DNA from: Papilionanthe hookeriana x Papilionanthe teres
Taxonomy: Eukaryota > Streptophyta > Magnoliopsida > Asparagales > Orchidaceae
NCBI GenBank assembly: GCA_022702705.1
Contig: CM040421.1
Span: 75,262,121 to 75,326,120, forward strand
Direction: 5' to 3'
DNA: 64,000 nucleotides
The first letter of the stretch is position 1. Every line of letters starts with the position of its first letter. The translations under genes and the position numbers were made by a program. This document shows positions 45,501 through 56,928 of the stretch, piece by piece. The notes below the pieces were generated by a model. The model was not told the DNA's origin and ran no database searches. It saw nothing but the letters and a program-made list of their open reading frames with translations.

Positions 45501-46998
45501 TAAATAAATGTTCGGTTTAGTTTAGGGATGTTTCATGAATGGTTTGGAATCAATTTGGTGTGATTTGGAGTAGAATTGGGTTGAATTTGGGCTTTTTTGG
45601 TAAAGGGGCCAAGGTGGGCCAAATTGGGCTAACTTGGGCTAAGGTTTGGCTAAGGTTGAATTTGGTGTAAAATTAATGTTGAAAAATATTTATGGGAGTG
45701 TTACAAAGAGTTTTCAACTTTGGTTGGGCTCTAATTTTTGGATTTAGGCCCATTTGGGTTAGGTTTGGGCTTAGGTCAATTTAAGGGATTTTGGTTTTGG
45801 GTTAGGTTTGGGTGGTGTTTAGGTTCAAATTTTGGGCAAATCAAGTTAGTGTTTTGTTTATGGGGATGTTAGGAAGGCTTTAGAGTAGATTTTGGGCCAA
45901 TTAGATTTAAATTGGGCTAGGTTTGGGTCATGGGTCAAAATTGGGCCGTAAGCCCCAAATTGGAATTGAGCCCAAAGTTCAATCAAATTGGACTTGGATT
46001 TGGTCTAAATTGATATTGGGGATATTGAATTGAAGTTTAGAATTGAATTGGACCAAAATTGAGGTCAATTGGGGTGGTTTGGTTTGACATTGGGTTCACT
46101 TGGGTTAAAAAAATGGGTCAGATTGGGGGTTTTGGTAAAAGTGGAAATTGGAAAAAATGGCTCATGGTGTAGTTGAACAAAATGAAATTGAAAATATTTG
46201 GGATTTTTTGGAATTTTCTGGGAATTTTTAGAATTTTTTGATTTTTGGGGTAAAAGGGTATTTTGGTAATTTTGGGGGGTTTAGGGGTATTTTTGGAAAT
46301 TTTGGTATTTTTGGCCAAAGATGGTCAATTTGAGTGGTGGGAAGTTTTTATGATTAATTTTGAGGAATCTTGGGTAATTTAGGTAATTTTACAAATTTTG
46401 GGTCATTTCAAGGGTATTTGGTAGGTTTGGTGGGTCCGGGGCCCCGGGGGTCAAAAACTGAAATTTTGAAAAAAAGAAAATTGATCAAATGTGAGTGAAA
46501 TGGAATCATTTTGGTTGAGGCATGAAGCTATATTAAGCCCATATGAGCCATGAGAGGACTTATTTGAGGCATTCACTATGTTGTTCCTAACCCTCTTAGC
46601 CAGGGGCTTAGGGGTTAAGGACCATCCATATGAATTACCAACATGAGTCAAGAAGTCAAGTTGGGTGAGAGTGTGGTTTTAGGACTTGGAATGTGTGTGA
46701 GAGTGTAGTGTATGTGCAAGTCAACCCTCACCGGACCGGGCCGTCCAGAGTATTCCTAAGGCAAAAAAGTCCTATAGGGAATTCATCCTTTAGACCTCCA
46801 CATTTGATTTCAACCCTCTAGGTGATTATGGGTCTACAATCAAGCTTCTGGGGTTTGCAGGGAGTTAAGAAGTTGTTTGAATTTCTAAATGGTGGGTTCC
46901 TTTTCTAGTCCTCTAAGATTAGACAAAGGAAAAGCCTAAGGCTAGATCCTAAGTACTAAAGAGAGAAGCAAAAAACCTCACCAAAATTAAGGTCAACA
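39520..46998 (-). repeat. OGRE-1 5' LTR (7,479 bp)
   Basis: It starts TGTACGACTT and ends GGTCAACA in plus coordinates, directly flanked by the primer site on the left and the ATCTT duplication on the right. It carries the same sub-blocks as the 3' LTR: TTTAA arrays near 41770-41985, a CpG-rich island at 43838-44050, TATA-like motif at 44633 and the G-rich U3 block at 45080-46440. Short ORFs inside are not conserved in frame between copies. Confidence 0.9.
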
Positions 46999-47003
46999 AT
47001 CTT
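46999..47003. repeat. OGRE-1 target site duplication, right
   Basis: ATCTT immediately right of the OGRE-1 end, identical to 19378-19382. Confidence 0.9.
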
Positions 47004-48424
47004 ATAAAGCAGTAATAATTATAAAAGTATTTTTGTGGAAGTATTTAAATGTGTTGTGAAAAATAGGAGCAAATTTATTCTTTACCCTTACTTGGTTCTA
47101 TAAAGAACATTAGTTAGTTTGAATTTTTAAAATTTTAAAAATGGTTAGGCAGGGAAAATACCAGCTCTCACTCTAGAGTTTCCTCGATTCCCTCTACCTG
47201 GGGGCTAATTTCTCATAACAAAATTTAAAATATCAAACCAAACTAGGGGGCTTTAGCCTGTCACTCTAAAATCCTCAAATTTTACTACCCATTAAAAACA
47301 TATCTCCTAATATATTTACATTTAATTATATGGACTACAATTCTCACCCATATAACTGCATGTGATTTTTACCAATTGTTGTTTGAGACAATACCGCATT
47401 GGATCTTACATAATCTCACAACAAATTTTAACGTCTTAACTGGCCAAATTAAGATGTAAATTAAGTTCATGGAATTAAACCTTCACAACTTATTCCAACT
47501 TTAAACATTTATACATTCCACAACAATCCTACATAATTTAATTACTTCTTTAATTAAGAAAGAAAAAGATAACGAAAACTACTCAGAACTCATGGAGAAA
47601 ACACAAGTGCACATTGATTTGAAAATAGAAATCATAATGAAAACACAATAAGTTTTAATTAAAAACTAAATATAAAAACAGAAGTAAACACTTATCTGAA
47701 AATCCTCTCCACAAAACTCTGGAAGTTCCTTTGAAACTTGACATTCCAATAAAACACTCCTCAGAGTGGGTAGCCCAACTCTGATGACTCAGAAATAGAC
47801 TTCAGACTTCAATTATAACTAAATAAAAGGAAGGAAGAGAATTGGTGAGAAGAAGGCTTCACTCCAACCCCTTTCTCCTTTCTTACTCTCTACTCATACT
47901 CTTACTGATTTTTCTCCCGCACAAACTCTCTCAACTCTATAATAACTCTAAAAAGAAACTCTCCTTCTTCAAGACTCTCCTTCTTTCTTTCTTAAAGACT
48001 CTCATGCAAATTACATGACATAATTTTAATAATAATCCAAAAGGTGCCTTGGTGTCTCTTCAAATTGTGTCCTGATTCAATTTATCCACCAAACCTTGCA
48101 TCCCTTAGATCACTTCTACCGCCAAAAGGAAGTTAAGGAGGTTACAATCAAAATTTGCCTCAAACACCCCTTATAAATGGTGCCAAATTTGATTAAATTT
48201 GATTTTTATAACTGTGGAATCTAAGCCCCGACCAGCGGCTCTTAGCCACCAGTGTCCAATTTTTCATTTTTTTCATTTTTTGCTCCAATTTTGCTCCTTT
48301 CATCATAATCACTAATTTTCATCATACCTGCAAGAAAAATACAAAATACCTTCCATTAAAGTGCAATATCATCAAAAATAGGTATAAAAATGTGCATAAA
48401 AACACTATATATTTTAGTTGTATC
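47004..48424 (-). repeat. ATH-1 5' LTR, part 2
   Basis: It continues the ATH-1 LTR with ATAAAGCAGTAATAATTATA, matching 7904-9330, and ends TTGTATCA at 48424. The GC-rich module is decayed here (near 48215-48254, with several G/C losses). Combined with 19042-19382 it gives an LTR of about 1.76 kb. Confidence 0.85.
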
Positions 48425-49960
48425 ATGTAGCTGCTAATTCATTTAAGCTTAAACATGTTATTATCCAAATAGTACAAAATAATCAATTTTTAGTACACCA
48501 ACTGAAGATCCTAACTTACATCTTGCTAGTTTTCTAAAACTGTGTACAACATTTAAATATGATGGAGTGTCAAAAAAGTGCTGTAAGGCTTAGAACTTTT
48601 CCATTTTCGCTGAGGGATAAAGCTAAGGCATGGTAAAATTTGTTAGAACTTGGATCTATCAAAACATAGGGAGAACTGTCACAAAAATTTTTATCCAAAT
48701 ATTTCCCACCTTTAAAAACTGCTAAACTTAGAAATGATATTACATCTTTTTGTCAGTTTGAAGGAGAATCAATATATAAAGCATTGGAAAGATTTAAAGA
48801 TTTCATTAGTTAGTGTCCACATCATGCTTTACCAGATTGGTTAATAAGTCAAACATTTTATAATGGATTAGTGGGATCTCTTAGATCGATTGTTGACACT
48901 GCTGCTGGTGGATCGTTAATGTCAAAACCTTTTAATGAGGCATATTCTTTAATTGAAGAAATGGTTACTAACAATTTTCAATGGCCCTTAGAATGGGTAA
49001 ATCTAAAAAAGGTTGCTAGTATTCATGATTCTAATGTAATATCTATGTTGGCATCTCAAATTGCTACAATTTCAAAGAAATAAATCAATATGGAATGAAA
49101 TTTTATCTAACACCTCAAACACCTCAGGTGTTAGAAGAAAATTCATTGGGATAGATAGTAGATTCTCAATCATCTTATGAAACTTTGAATGCTATAAATA
49201 ATAGACCCAACAATCCTTATGCTAATTATTATAATCCCGGTTGGAAGAGCCACCCAAACTTAAATTGGAATAATAACACTACTACTGTTTAGCCACAGTG
49301 GGGGAACAATTCTGTGAACCCATTAAGAAATTCAAACAACCAAGAAAACACAAATTATAGACTTCTTATCCTCCAGGATTCAATAGTAACCAACAATTCA
49401 AGGAGAAGAAGTTGGTCATGGAAGAATTAATATTAAATATGGGTAATGAATTGCAAAGTCAATGGAATCAGTTGCAAAGTCAAGAGACGCAATCGCAAAG
49501 TCAACGAGCTGCTATTAAAAATATTAAAAATAAATTAGTGCATATTGATACTGCTCTTAGTAGTAGACCTTCTGGAGCTTTCCCAAGCAATGTTGAGATT
49601 AAACCAAAGGATTAAAATAAAGAACAAATTAAGACTATACAGTTAAGAAGTGCAAAAGAATTTGAATCAAGGGTGCAAAAAGACATTGAAGTTAAAAAAA
49701 GGAAGGTGGAGATTGGTAAAGGACATGATAACATATATCCAGATTTAGAATATCCACTTAAACTAAAAAAATTACCGTAGAAAAACCACCACCTCCATTT
49801 CCTCAAAGATTGAAACAACAAAAGAGTGAAAAACAATTTTCAAAATTCCTTGAAATCCTTAAAAAGTTATTAGTAAACACCCTTTTGTTGAAGCGTTAGA
49901 ACAAATGCCCAATTATGTGAAGTTTATGAAGGACATATTAAATAATAAAAGGAAGTTTAC
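48425..49960 (+). pseudogene. ATH-2 gag, main part, broken
   Basis: It resumes the gag cut at 7561. Near 48500 it reads TEDPNLHLASFLKLCTTF in frame with the expected alignment to ATH-1 gag, then shifts. An open part (48871-49083) gives MGSLRSIVDTAAGGSLMSKP and SMLASQIATISKK. A later part near 49205-49265 has RPNNPYANYYNPGWKSHPN. Then an open segment (49412-49615) reads QLQSQETQSQSQRAAIKNIK. The end reads PPPPFPQRLKQQKSEKQFSK near 49785-49845, parallel to ATH-1. Many stops of the TGG-to-TAG/TAA kind. Confidence 0.75.
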
Positions 49961-50014
49961 AAATAATGAGACTGTTGCACTCGGTGAGGAGTAAAGCGCT
50001 ATTATTCAGAAAAA

Positions 50015-50445
50015 GCTTTGTGAAAAACTCAAGGATCCCGGTAGCTTCATTATACCTTGTGCTATTGGAGAATAATTTTTTGGAAGAGCCTTATGTGATC
50101 TTGAAGCCAGCATTAATCTCATGCATCTATCAACTTTCAAAAGGTTGGGAATAGGAGAAATTTCTCCTAATTCATTAACTCTTTAGTTAGCTAATCGCTC
50201 TATTAGTTATCCTAAAGGAGTTGTTGAAGACGTTTTAGTAAATGTTGATAAATTTATCTTCCCTGTGGATTTTATTATTTTAGATATTGAGAAAGATAAA
50301 GAAATTCCTATAATTTTGGGAAAACCATTCCTTGTGACAGGAAGAGATATTATAGATTTTCAAAAAGGAGAATAAACTATGAGAGAATGATCAAGAAGTG
50401 ACATTCATATATCAAAAGCTATGAAGTATCTAACAAAAAAAAAGA
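50015..50445 (+). pseudogene. ATH-2 aspartic protease, broken
   Basis: The frame from about 50015 reads KLCEKLKDPGSFIIPCAIGE, a stop, then RALCDLEASINLMHLSTF at the active site and IPIILGKPFLVTG near 50310. The active-site glycine is replaced by glutamate (DLE). Three in-frame stops occur. It corresponds residue by residue to the ATH-1 protease. Confidence 0.75.
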
Positions 50446-50870
50446 TGATAAATGCTTTCGAATGGATATTTGTGATTATTTAGAAAATGAGAATTTTAAG
50501 GAGAAACATGTAGAGAAACTTGAATAAGAAAATTTTATAAGTGAGGGAAAAAATGAAATGGAAGAAAAATATGTTGAGACAGATAATTAAAAACTGGATT
50601 ATGTTTAGGAAAGATTTGAAATGTTGGATATTACAGAAAATGATAATAAAAGTTTAATTCCATCAATCATCACACCCCCTGAAATTGAGATGAAAAAACC
50701 TCCAAACCATTTGAAGTATGTGTTCCTAGGAGAATTATCTACTTTAATAGTTATTGTTTCCTCGGATTTGACTGATATACAAGAGCAGAAATTGCTGGAA
50801 ACCTTGGAAAGATATAAAAAAGCTTTTTGGTTGGACTTTAGCTGATATAAAAGGAATCAATCATTCGATC
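50446..50870 (+). pseudogene. ATH-2 protease-RT linker
   Basis: A charged linker with stops, then an open 74-codon stretch (50621-50845) reading PPEIEMKKPPNHLKYVFLGE and LSTLIVIVSSDLTDIQEQKL. This is the segment that precedes RT in Athila elements. Confidence 0.6.
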
Positions 50871-52215
50871 TACATGCATAGAATCTTATTGGATGAATAA
50901 AATAAACCTAGAGCTGATCCACAAAGGAGATTAAATCCATTAATGAAGGAAGTAGTAAAGAAATAAATTTTGAAATGGTTGGATGCTGAATTATATATCC
51001 AATTTCAGATAGTGCTTAGGTGAGTCTGGTTCATTGTGTTCCTAAGAAATGAGGAATGACTTCTGAGACTAAACAAAGAAATGAATTCATCACCACGAGA
51101 CAAGTCACTGGTTGGAGAATTTATATTAATTATAGAAAATTCAATGCCGCCACTACGAAATATCACTTTCCTTTACCTTTTATAGACCAAATGTTGGTTA
51201 GGCTTATTGGGCGCAAATAATTTTTTTAGATGGATGTGCAGGTTATCATTAGATGTCAATTGCTCTTGAGGATCAAGAATAGACCACCTTTACTAGTCCT
51301 TATGGAACTTTTGATTTTTGAAGAATGCCCTTTGGATTATGTAACGCACCTGCAACATTATAAAGATGTATGATGTCAATTTTTAGTAATTAATTGAAAA
51401 TGGAATAGAAGTTTTTATGAACGCTTTTTCTTTATTTGGAACTTAATTTGACATTTACTTAAATAATTTTGAAAAATTTTTGGATTTATGTGAAAAAACA
51501 AATTTAGTTCTAAATTGGGAGAAATATCAATTTATGGTTGCAGGAGGAATAGTGCTTGGGCATAAAATTTATGAATATGGTATGGAAGCAGACCCTATAA
51601 AGATTCAAATTATTGCGAAACTACCACCTCCAACTACTGTGAGAGAGGTTAGAAGTTTTTTAGGACATGCTGGGTTCTACAAGCGTTGTTATATTAATGA
51701 TTTTAAACAAATTACTAAGTCTCTATGCCAACTTTTAGAGAAAGATAAGAAATTTGACTTTAATGAAGATTTTTTAAATGCTTTTGAACTTATGAAAGAA
51801 AAATTAATCAGTGCCCCTATAATAGTTTCACCTGAATGGGAGAACCCATTTGAACTTATGTGTGATGTCAGTGATTATGCAAGTGGAGCTCTTTTAGGAC
51901 AAAGGTATGATAAAATTTTCAGAGTTATATACTATGCTAGTAAAACTCTTAATGATGCTCAAATTAATTATACCACTACTCAAAAGAGAGTTATTAGCGA
52001 TTGTATATGCTTTTGAAAAATTAGGCCGTACTTAATTGAGACTAAATGTATAGTGCTTATGGACCATTCTGCTATCAAGTAGTTAATGCAAAAGAAGGAT
52101 ACTAAACCTAGATTAATGAGATGGATACTTCTAGTGCAAGAATTTCACTTTGTTATAATGGATAGAAAAGGATCTGAAAATCAAATTACTGATCACTTAT
52201 CTAGGCTGGAATAAC
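50871..52215 (+). pseudogene. ATH-2 reverse transcriptase and RNase H, broken
   Basis: RT motifs are scattered over frames: PQRRLNPLMKEVVKK near 50918, NYRKFNAATTKYHFPLPF near 51130, RMPFGLCNAPAT near 51322. The catalytic motif expected as FMDD reads FMNA at 51414-51425, so both aspartates are lost. The open 178-codon stretch (51480-52016) covers the RT thumb (FLGHAGFYKRCYINDFKQIT) and the start of RNase H (FELMCDVSDYASGALLGQ). RNase H ends near 52215 with QITDHLSRLE. Confidence 0.8.
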
Positions 52216-52988
52216 ATGATCTATTAGATTTTGAAGATGAAATTATAAAAACTTTTCCTGATGAGCAACTTTACATTATTAAGGAATGGAATTTGTCGTG
52301 GTATGTTGATATTGTGAACTATATTGTTAGTGATATTTTACCAACTGATTTACCAAAGCAAAAATAGAAAAAATTTTGGTATGATGCAAAATGTTATTTT
52401 TGGGATGACCCTTATTTATATAAATAATGTAAGGATCTAGCTATCAGGAGATGCTTGCCTTATAAAGAAATTAAATAAATTATTCAGAGATGTCATGGTT
52501 CTGAATTTGGGGGACATTTTGGAACTGACAAAACTACACATAAAATTTTTCAATCTAGATTCTATTGGCCTACTCTTTTTAGGGTTGTTAATAGATATAT
52601 TAAAACATGTGATCGATGTCAGTGAGTAAGTAATATTTCTAGAAGAAATGAAATTTCCCTAAAATTTACATTGAAAGTTGAAATCTTTGATGTTTGGGGA
52701 CTAGATTTTATGGGACCATTTATTCTTTCATTTTGGAATATATATATATTGATTGTTGTTGATTATGTATCAAAATGGATTGAAGCCATAGATGTACCTA
52801 GATGTGACGTTCGAAGTGTTTCAAAATTTTTAATGAAAAATATTTTTACAAGGTACAAAATGCCAAGAGTTATCATTACTAATGGTGGATCCAATTTTAG
52901 AAATAATCTGATTCAGAGTTTGACTGGAAAATATAATATTATGCATAGAATTTCTATTGCTTATCATCCCCAAAAAAGTGGTTTTTAA
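52216..52988 (+). pseudogene. ATH-2 integrase, truncated by ATH-3
   Basis: The linker and zinc-binding part read GGHFGTDKTTHKIFQSRFYW and IKTCDRCQ near 52510-52620. An open core (52671-52988) has WGLDFMGPFILSF with the first catalytic Asp, then IITNGGSNF, where the second catalytic position is Asn rather than the usual Asp. The frame reaches YHPQKSGF and stops where ATH-3 LTR sequence begins, so the glutamate of the triad and the C-terminal domain are absent. Confidence 0.78.
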
Positions 52989-54851
52989 TGCAACTTTTTT
53001 ATATGCAAGAATTTATGAACCAAGATTTATATATTTATAATGATTTTGTAATGTCACAATTTCAAATGCAAGTATATGTATCGCTCAAGTAATACAAGGC
53101 TCTAGTGGAGTCCCGTTTATCGATCTCACAGGGAATGAGGTAAGATATCCTTTATCAAATTCTAGTCTACTGCTATTAGACTTTAGTTTGGAAGGCGATA
53201 TATGTGGTGTTTTATCTAGCAACTACTCCTAAATGCAAATGATTACATGTAAGGATAATAACTATTCCTAAATGCAAATATTACTTCTAAAGATAACCTT
53301 TCTAGATGAGTTGGTTTGGTGAATTTTGAGATAATAAAATCTACTATTCTTATGTAGTGAATTAGATAAATTAAGGGAACGAGATGGATTAAATATTGTA
53401 TGTGCCAAATAGGAGAAATCCTAATCTTTACCCTCTTCAGAGTGCATAAAGAACATTGGCTAATCCTAGGTTTATCCTTTAAATCCATGGTTAGGCTGGG
53501 AAAATACAGGCTCTCACTCCAGAGCTCCCACATCCCTTCGCCTGAAGGCTAACCCTCATTTTAGTTTCCAAAAACTAGGACCAAATTGGGGACATTAGTC
53601 TGCAACCCTAAAATCTTCAATTCTACGCCCATCAAAGTATATTTCCCTATTTATTAGTACTCAACCCCCATGAACTTCACCATCCATGGAATTTGAATGT
53701 GGTTTAACTTTGTTGAAAATTACACCGCCCTCTCGGATATAGCCAATTAAAATGAATTTTAACAATACAACTTACTCTTTTTGTAATGTAAAGGAAGTAC
53801 AAGTAAAACCATCATATTTATAATTAAATCCACTTCTAACATGCATCAAAATATCCTAAACATGAATCCTACTCATTGTAAAAGAAAGTAGAAGGAAAAT
53901 AAAGACATAATCTTCTCATGCTACTATTTCCAAATAAGAAGAAAGAATATGAGAAAGACATCACAAAGCACAAACAAAACACAACGAAAAACTTCATTTC
54001 AAACAAATCCACAAAATAGGTGTTTACAAAATTATAAGATAATGAAGAACACAATACTTAGCTTTTTCCCCTTGAAAGAAATAAGAAGTTCTCTCCCACA
54101 AAGTCTCCTGCTGATCCATGCAATGCTAGAGCAAACCCTTACAAATTCTCTCAAAATCTCCTCACCAATCTCTCCAAAAAGGTAGAAATCTATATTTCTA
54201 CTCCTATTCTAAGATCTCTAAGAATTCTCCATGTTTTCCCTAACATCTACCACTCTTTTTTGGCTTCAAATTTTCTTTAAAATAGTGTTGGGACGAATTT
54301 CCCAAGATGTGCTTGAATAAACCTTCCAAAAAGCATCCAGATTCGATGTATATGGCCAATAAGCACTTCTGGCGCAGTTCAGCTCTGTCCGACGCTATTT
54401 TCCATTGAATTTTTGTGCTTTCTGGATGCTGGTGCGGTCCGGTGCTAGATAGAGCGCTGTCCGGTGCCCTACTCTAAGCAGCTCCACCGTTTTGCTTCTT
54501 TTTGCTTCATTTTAGCTCTGATTCGCTCCATTTCAGTTGCGTTGTGTTCCTAACAGATAGCCCTACAAAATAAGCATAAAAGAAACATTTCTTTAAAGTG
54601 TAATCTCATTCAAAAATATGCAAAAAGTGTAAAAGAGATTAAGCAAAGAAAGACTTATCAAAATGTGTCAAGCCAAAAAAAATTTTTCTCGTTTTTGCTC
54701 CAAATTGCAGCATATTTATTTCCTTTTCTCTAAAAGTCATTTCTTGTACCTAAAACCAAAAAACGTACAAAATATCATCCTTTATTGTGCAATATCATCA
54801 AATATAGGTATGAAATTGACATTAAAAATCCATCAAATTTTCAATGGATCA
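52989..54851 (-). repeat. ATH-3 3' LTR
   Basis: Aligned in reverse to the ATH-2 LTR and, more distantly, to ATH-1 LTRs (the AAGTATATGTATCG block at 53072). It ends TGGATCA at 54851, followed by the complement of a polypurine tract. The left end is set at the loss of integrase similarity and may be off by tens of bases. It has its own GC-richer patch at 54370-54475 with GCGCAG and GGTGC words. Confidence 0.65.
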
Positions 54852-55032
54852 AGATCCCCCAAACTTAACTATTACTTGTCCTCAAGTAATTTAGTTAATA
54901 CATAAAATAATGATCCACTGCAATGAACTTTCTTTCAAGAAAAGATCCCCCAAACTTAACTATTACTTGTTCTCAAGTAACTTAGTTAATACATAAAATA
55001 ATGATAAACTGCAATGAACTTTCTTTCAAGAA
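54851..55032. repeat. 91-bp tandem duplication containing polypurine tract
   Basis: Two copies (54851-54941 and 54942-55032) of a 91-bp unit starting AAGATCCCCCAAACTTAACT. They differ at only about five positions. The unit starts exactly at the polypurine tract, so ATH-3 has two tracts, one at the LTR edge and one 91 bp inside. Confidence 0.9.
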
Positions 55033-56928
55033 TACCATGATTTTAACTTAGAAAAATACAGTAGTGAAATTTTCATAAAGATCATTGAATAATTCAAGTA
55101 AATTCTGTAGGTGTAAAGTTATTTAATCTTCATGTCTAAGAGTTCTAGCCTTCTATTCTTTTCAAAAATAACTGTAGATTGTCCTATTAATGTACTTAAA
55201 GGGATTACATAAAAAGAAATTTATGAGAACACTACTAGTAAAGATGCTAATCCATACATATAAGTTCAGGAAAGTAATTAAGTTCTTCCCTTAAGGTAGA
55301 TCCAAGTGAAGCCAATTTTTTATTAGGCATCTCCTCTAGCTTCCCTCACTTTTTCTTTTCTTTTTCTTCTTTTTTCTTTTCTTTCTTTTTTTCTTATTTT
55401 GTTTTTTTGCTTTTTCAAGTGAGGATTACTATATCTAGATAGCCTTTAATAATTTTGAACTTCACCCTTCTCACCCTAAATTTGAAACTTACCACGATCA
55501 TTTACCTTATAGGCATTTCTTTAGCTTATTATTGATTCACTATAGAGTTCTAATCCTTTCCTTTCACATAAAGTTTTAAGATTCTTAAAATTTCAAACAT
55601 ATAATTTTTCTTACTTTGAATAGTTGACTATAGTCCTATTCTCTTATACCAAAGATTTTATTCTACAAAATTACTTTTCATTACCAAACACTTTCATTCA
55701 TGTCCACTAAAGTACTCAAATAAAAGCAAAATACAGTTATCTGAAATTGAGCTCTATCACAGGAAATCGTGTTTATAATTTTGAAAATACTTTTAAATGA
55801 GAACAACTAATAGTTAATTCTTTCTCTCCCCAAAACTTAAATGTTAAAATATTTTGCAATTAATTCCATAAAATGTAGCAAGAAGAAAAAGTAAAGGTTG
55901 AATCTACTTACTACTACAACATTCTATCAAATTCATATACTTGTATAATCAGGATAAAATGACTGCAAAAGAAAGTAAATCTAGCCTAAAACATGCTTGC
56001 AATAAAATTACACTAAAAGGAAGTATTCTCACTTTAAAGTTTTATTTTTCTTCCTATCATCAAACTTAATTTTTAACATATATAGCATTTACTACAGAAA
56101 ATATAAGAAGGAATAAAAATAGTTTAGAAATTCTATCTATCATAAATGTCTATCAAAAACATCTTCAATATTCATCAGGACAGAACAATATGCAGCAGAA
56201 AATAAATCTAAACTAATCGTGTCAAAATGAAAATAACTAAATAAAAGTTTAACTAGCACAACAAGTAACAGCATGGGAATATAAAAATGTTCTTCAAGTA
56301 TTATAGAAAGTTGTAACACAAACACAAATACACATAGTAAATGAGGTTAGTTTATTATTTAACTCATCACATCTCACTACTTACCTCCAAATTCTAATGG
56401 AATCGCTACACTAATAAATCAGGTACTTTTAAAATGATTTTATAGATTATAATCCCAATGATAAGATTATCCCTAATATATTGGTTCACGTTCGCTAACC
56501 TCAGGCATCATCTAATCCCTTAATGAAGCACCTCTAACAGTTATAAATTGTAGTGTAAGATCATCCTAATGTTATTAATCAAATAGGTTCGCGACTCCTA
56601 CCAAATGAAAACAAAGTTGGAGAAAGAAAGTAACAAAATTGAGATGGATCTCTCACCATTTAAATTCATGATATCTCTTGTAAAACTCACGTCCGAGTAA
56701 GACCCGAGTTAGTGAACTCATCAATCCAACTACTACAAGAGAACATACAAATCTAACCATAATAAGAGGTTAAGGAATCACCTCCCTCATTACACACAAA
56801 GATCAAATAAAACAACTAACAATCCAAACATCCAGAAATAACAATTAAATTGATCAATCCACACTAAAGCAAACACAATACAACACTACCAATCATGACT
56901 CCCAAGCATACTAAATTGAAGTACACTG
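55033..56928 (-). other. ATH-3 3' noncoding region
   Basis: 1.9 kb of AT-rich DNA with a T/C-rich run on the plus strand near 55345-55410. The env-position ORF seen in ATH-1 is not recognisable here. Nothing else noted. Confidence 0.4.

Larger units (their letters stand above)
19383..46998 (-). mobile_element. OGRE-1, giant Tat/Ogre-like retrotransposon with AlkB ORF
   Basis: A 27,616-bp minus-strand element inside the ATH-1 5' LTR. The ends are TGTACGGC... and ...GGTCAACA, flanked by the duplication ATCTT. LTRs are 19383-26879 and 39520-46998. A tRNA-Arg-type primer site lies next to the 5' LTR. Coding order on the minus strand is ORF1, gag, PR, spacer, RT, RNase H, a second RNase H, INT, then an extra ORF ending in an AlkB dioxygenase domain. 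A 95-bp tandem repeat precedes the 3' LTR. The second RNase H, 5' ORF1, giant LTRs and 3' tandem repeats fit the Tat/Ogre lineage. The AlkB ORF is not part of the usual description. Gag-pol carries about ten stops or frameshifts. Confidence 0.92.
7562..48424 (-). mobile_element. ATH-1, Athila-like retrotransposon hosting OGRE-1
   Basis: A minus-strand element with LTRs at 7562-9330 and at 19042-19382 plus 47004-48424, about 13.2 kb without its nested insertion. LTR ends show TGAT...ATCA; the right copy has the terminal inverted repeat TGATAC, with TGTATCA at the other end. The internal order on the minus strand is primer site, gag, PR, RT, RNase H, INT, accessory ORF, env-like ORF, polypurine tract. 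LTR size, tRNA-Asp-type primer site, gag sequence and the extra 3' ORF fit the Athila lineage. It inserted into the ATH-2 gag; a target duplication is not evident (GATGG left, TGTAG right). All coding regions have stops or frameshifts. Confidence 0.85.
5273..52988 (+). mobile_element. ATH-2, Athila-like retrotransposon (interrupted, truncated)
   Basis: A plus-strand element made of the LTR at 5273-7277, primer site, gag start (7456-7561) and, after the 40.9-kb ATH-1 block, the rest of gag, PR, RT, RNase H and most of INT (48425-52988). The frame and protein order join across ATH-1: gag residues before 7561 and after 48425 are contiguous when compared with the ATH-1 gag. The integrase is cut after its YHPQ motif by ATH-3. 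No 3' LTR for this copy lies in the window. Coding regions carry many stops and frameshifts and the RT catalytic motif is lost, so the copy is dead. It is the oldest layer of the nest. Confidence 0.7.

Noticed and set aside
54663..54905. 80-codon plus-strand frame in the ATH-3 LTR
   Set aside because: Antisense to the LTR, crosses the LTR edge and polypurine tract, no motif.
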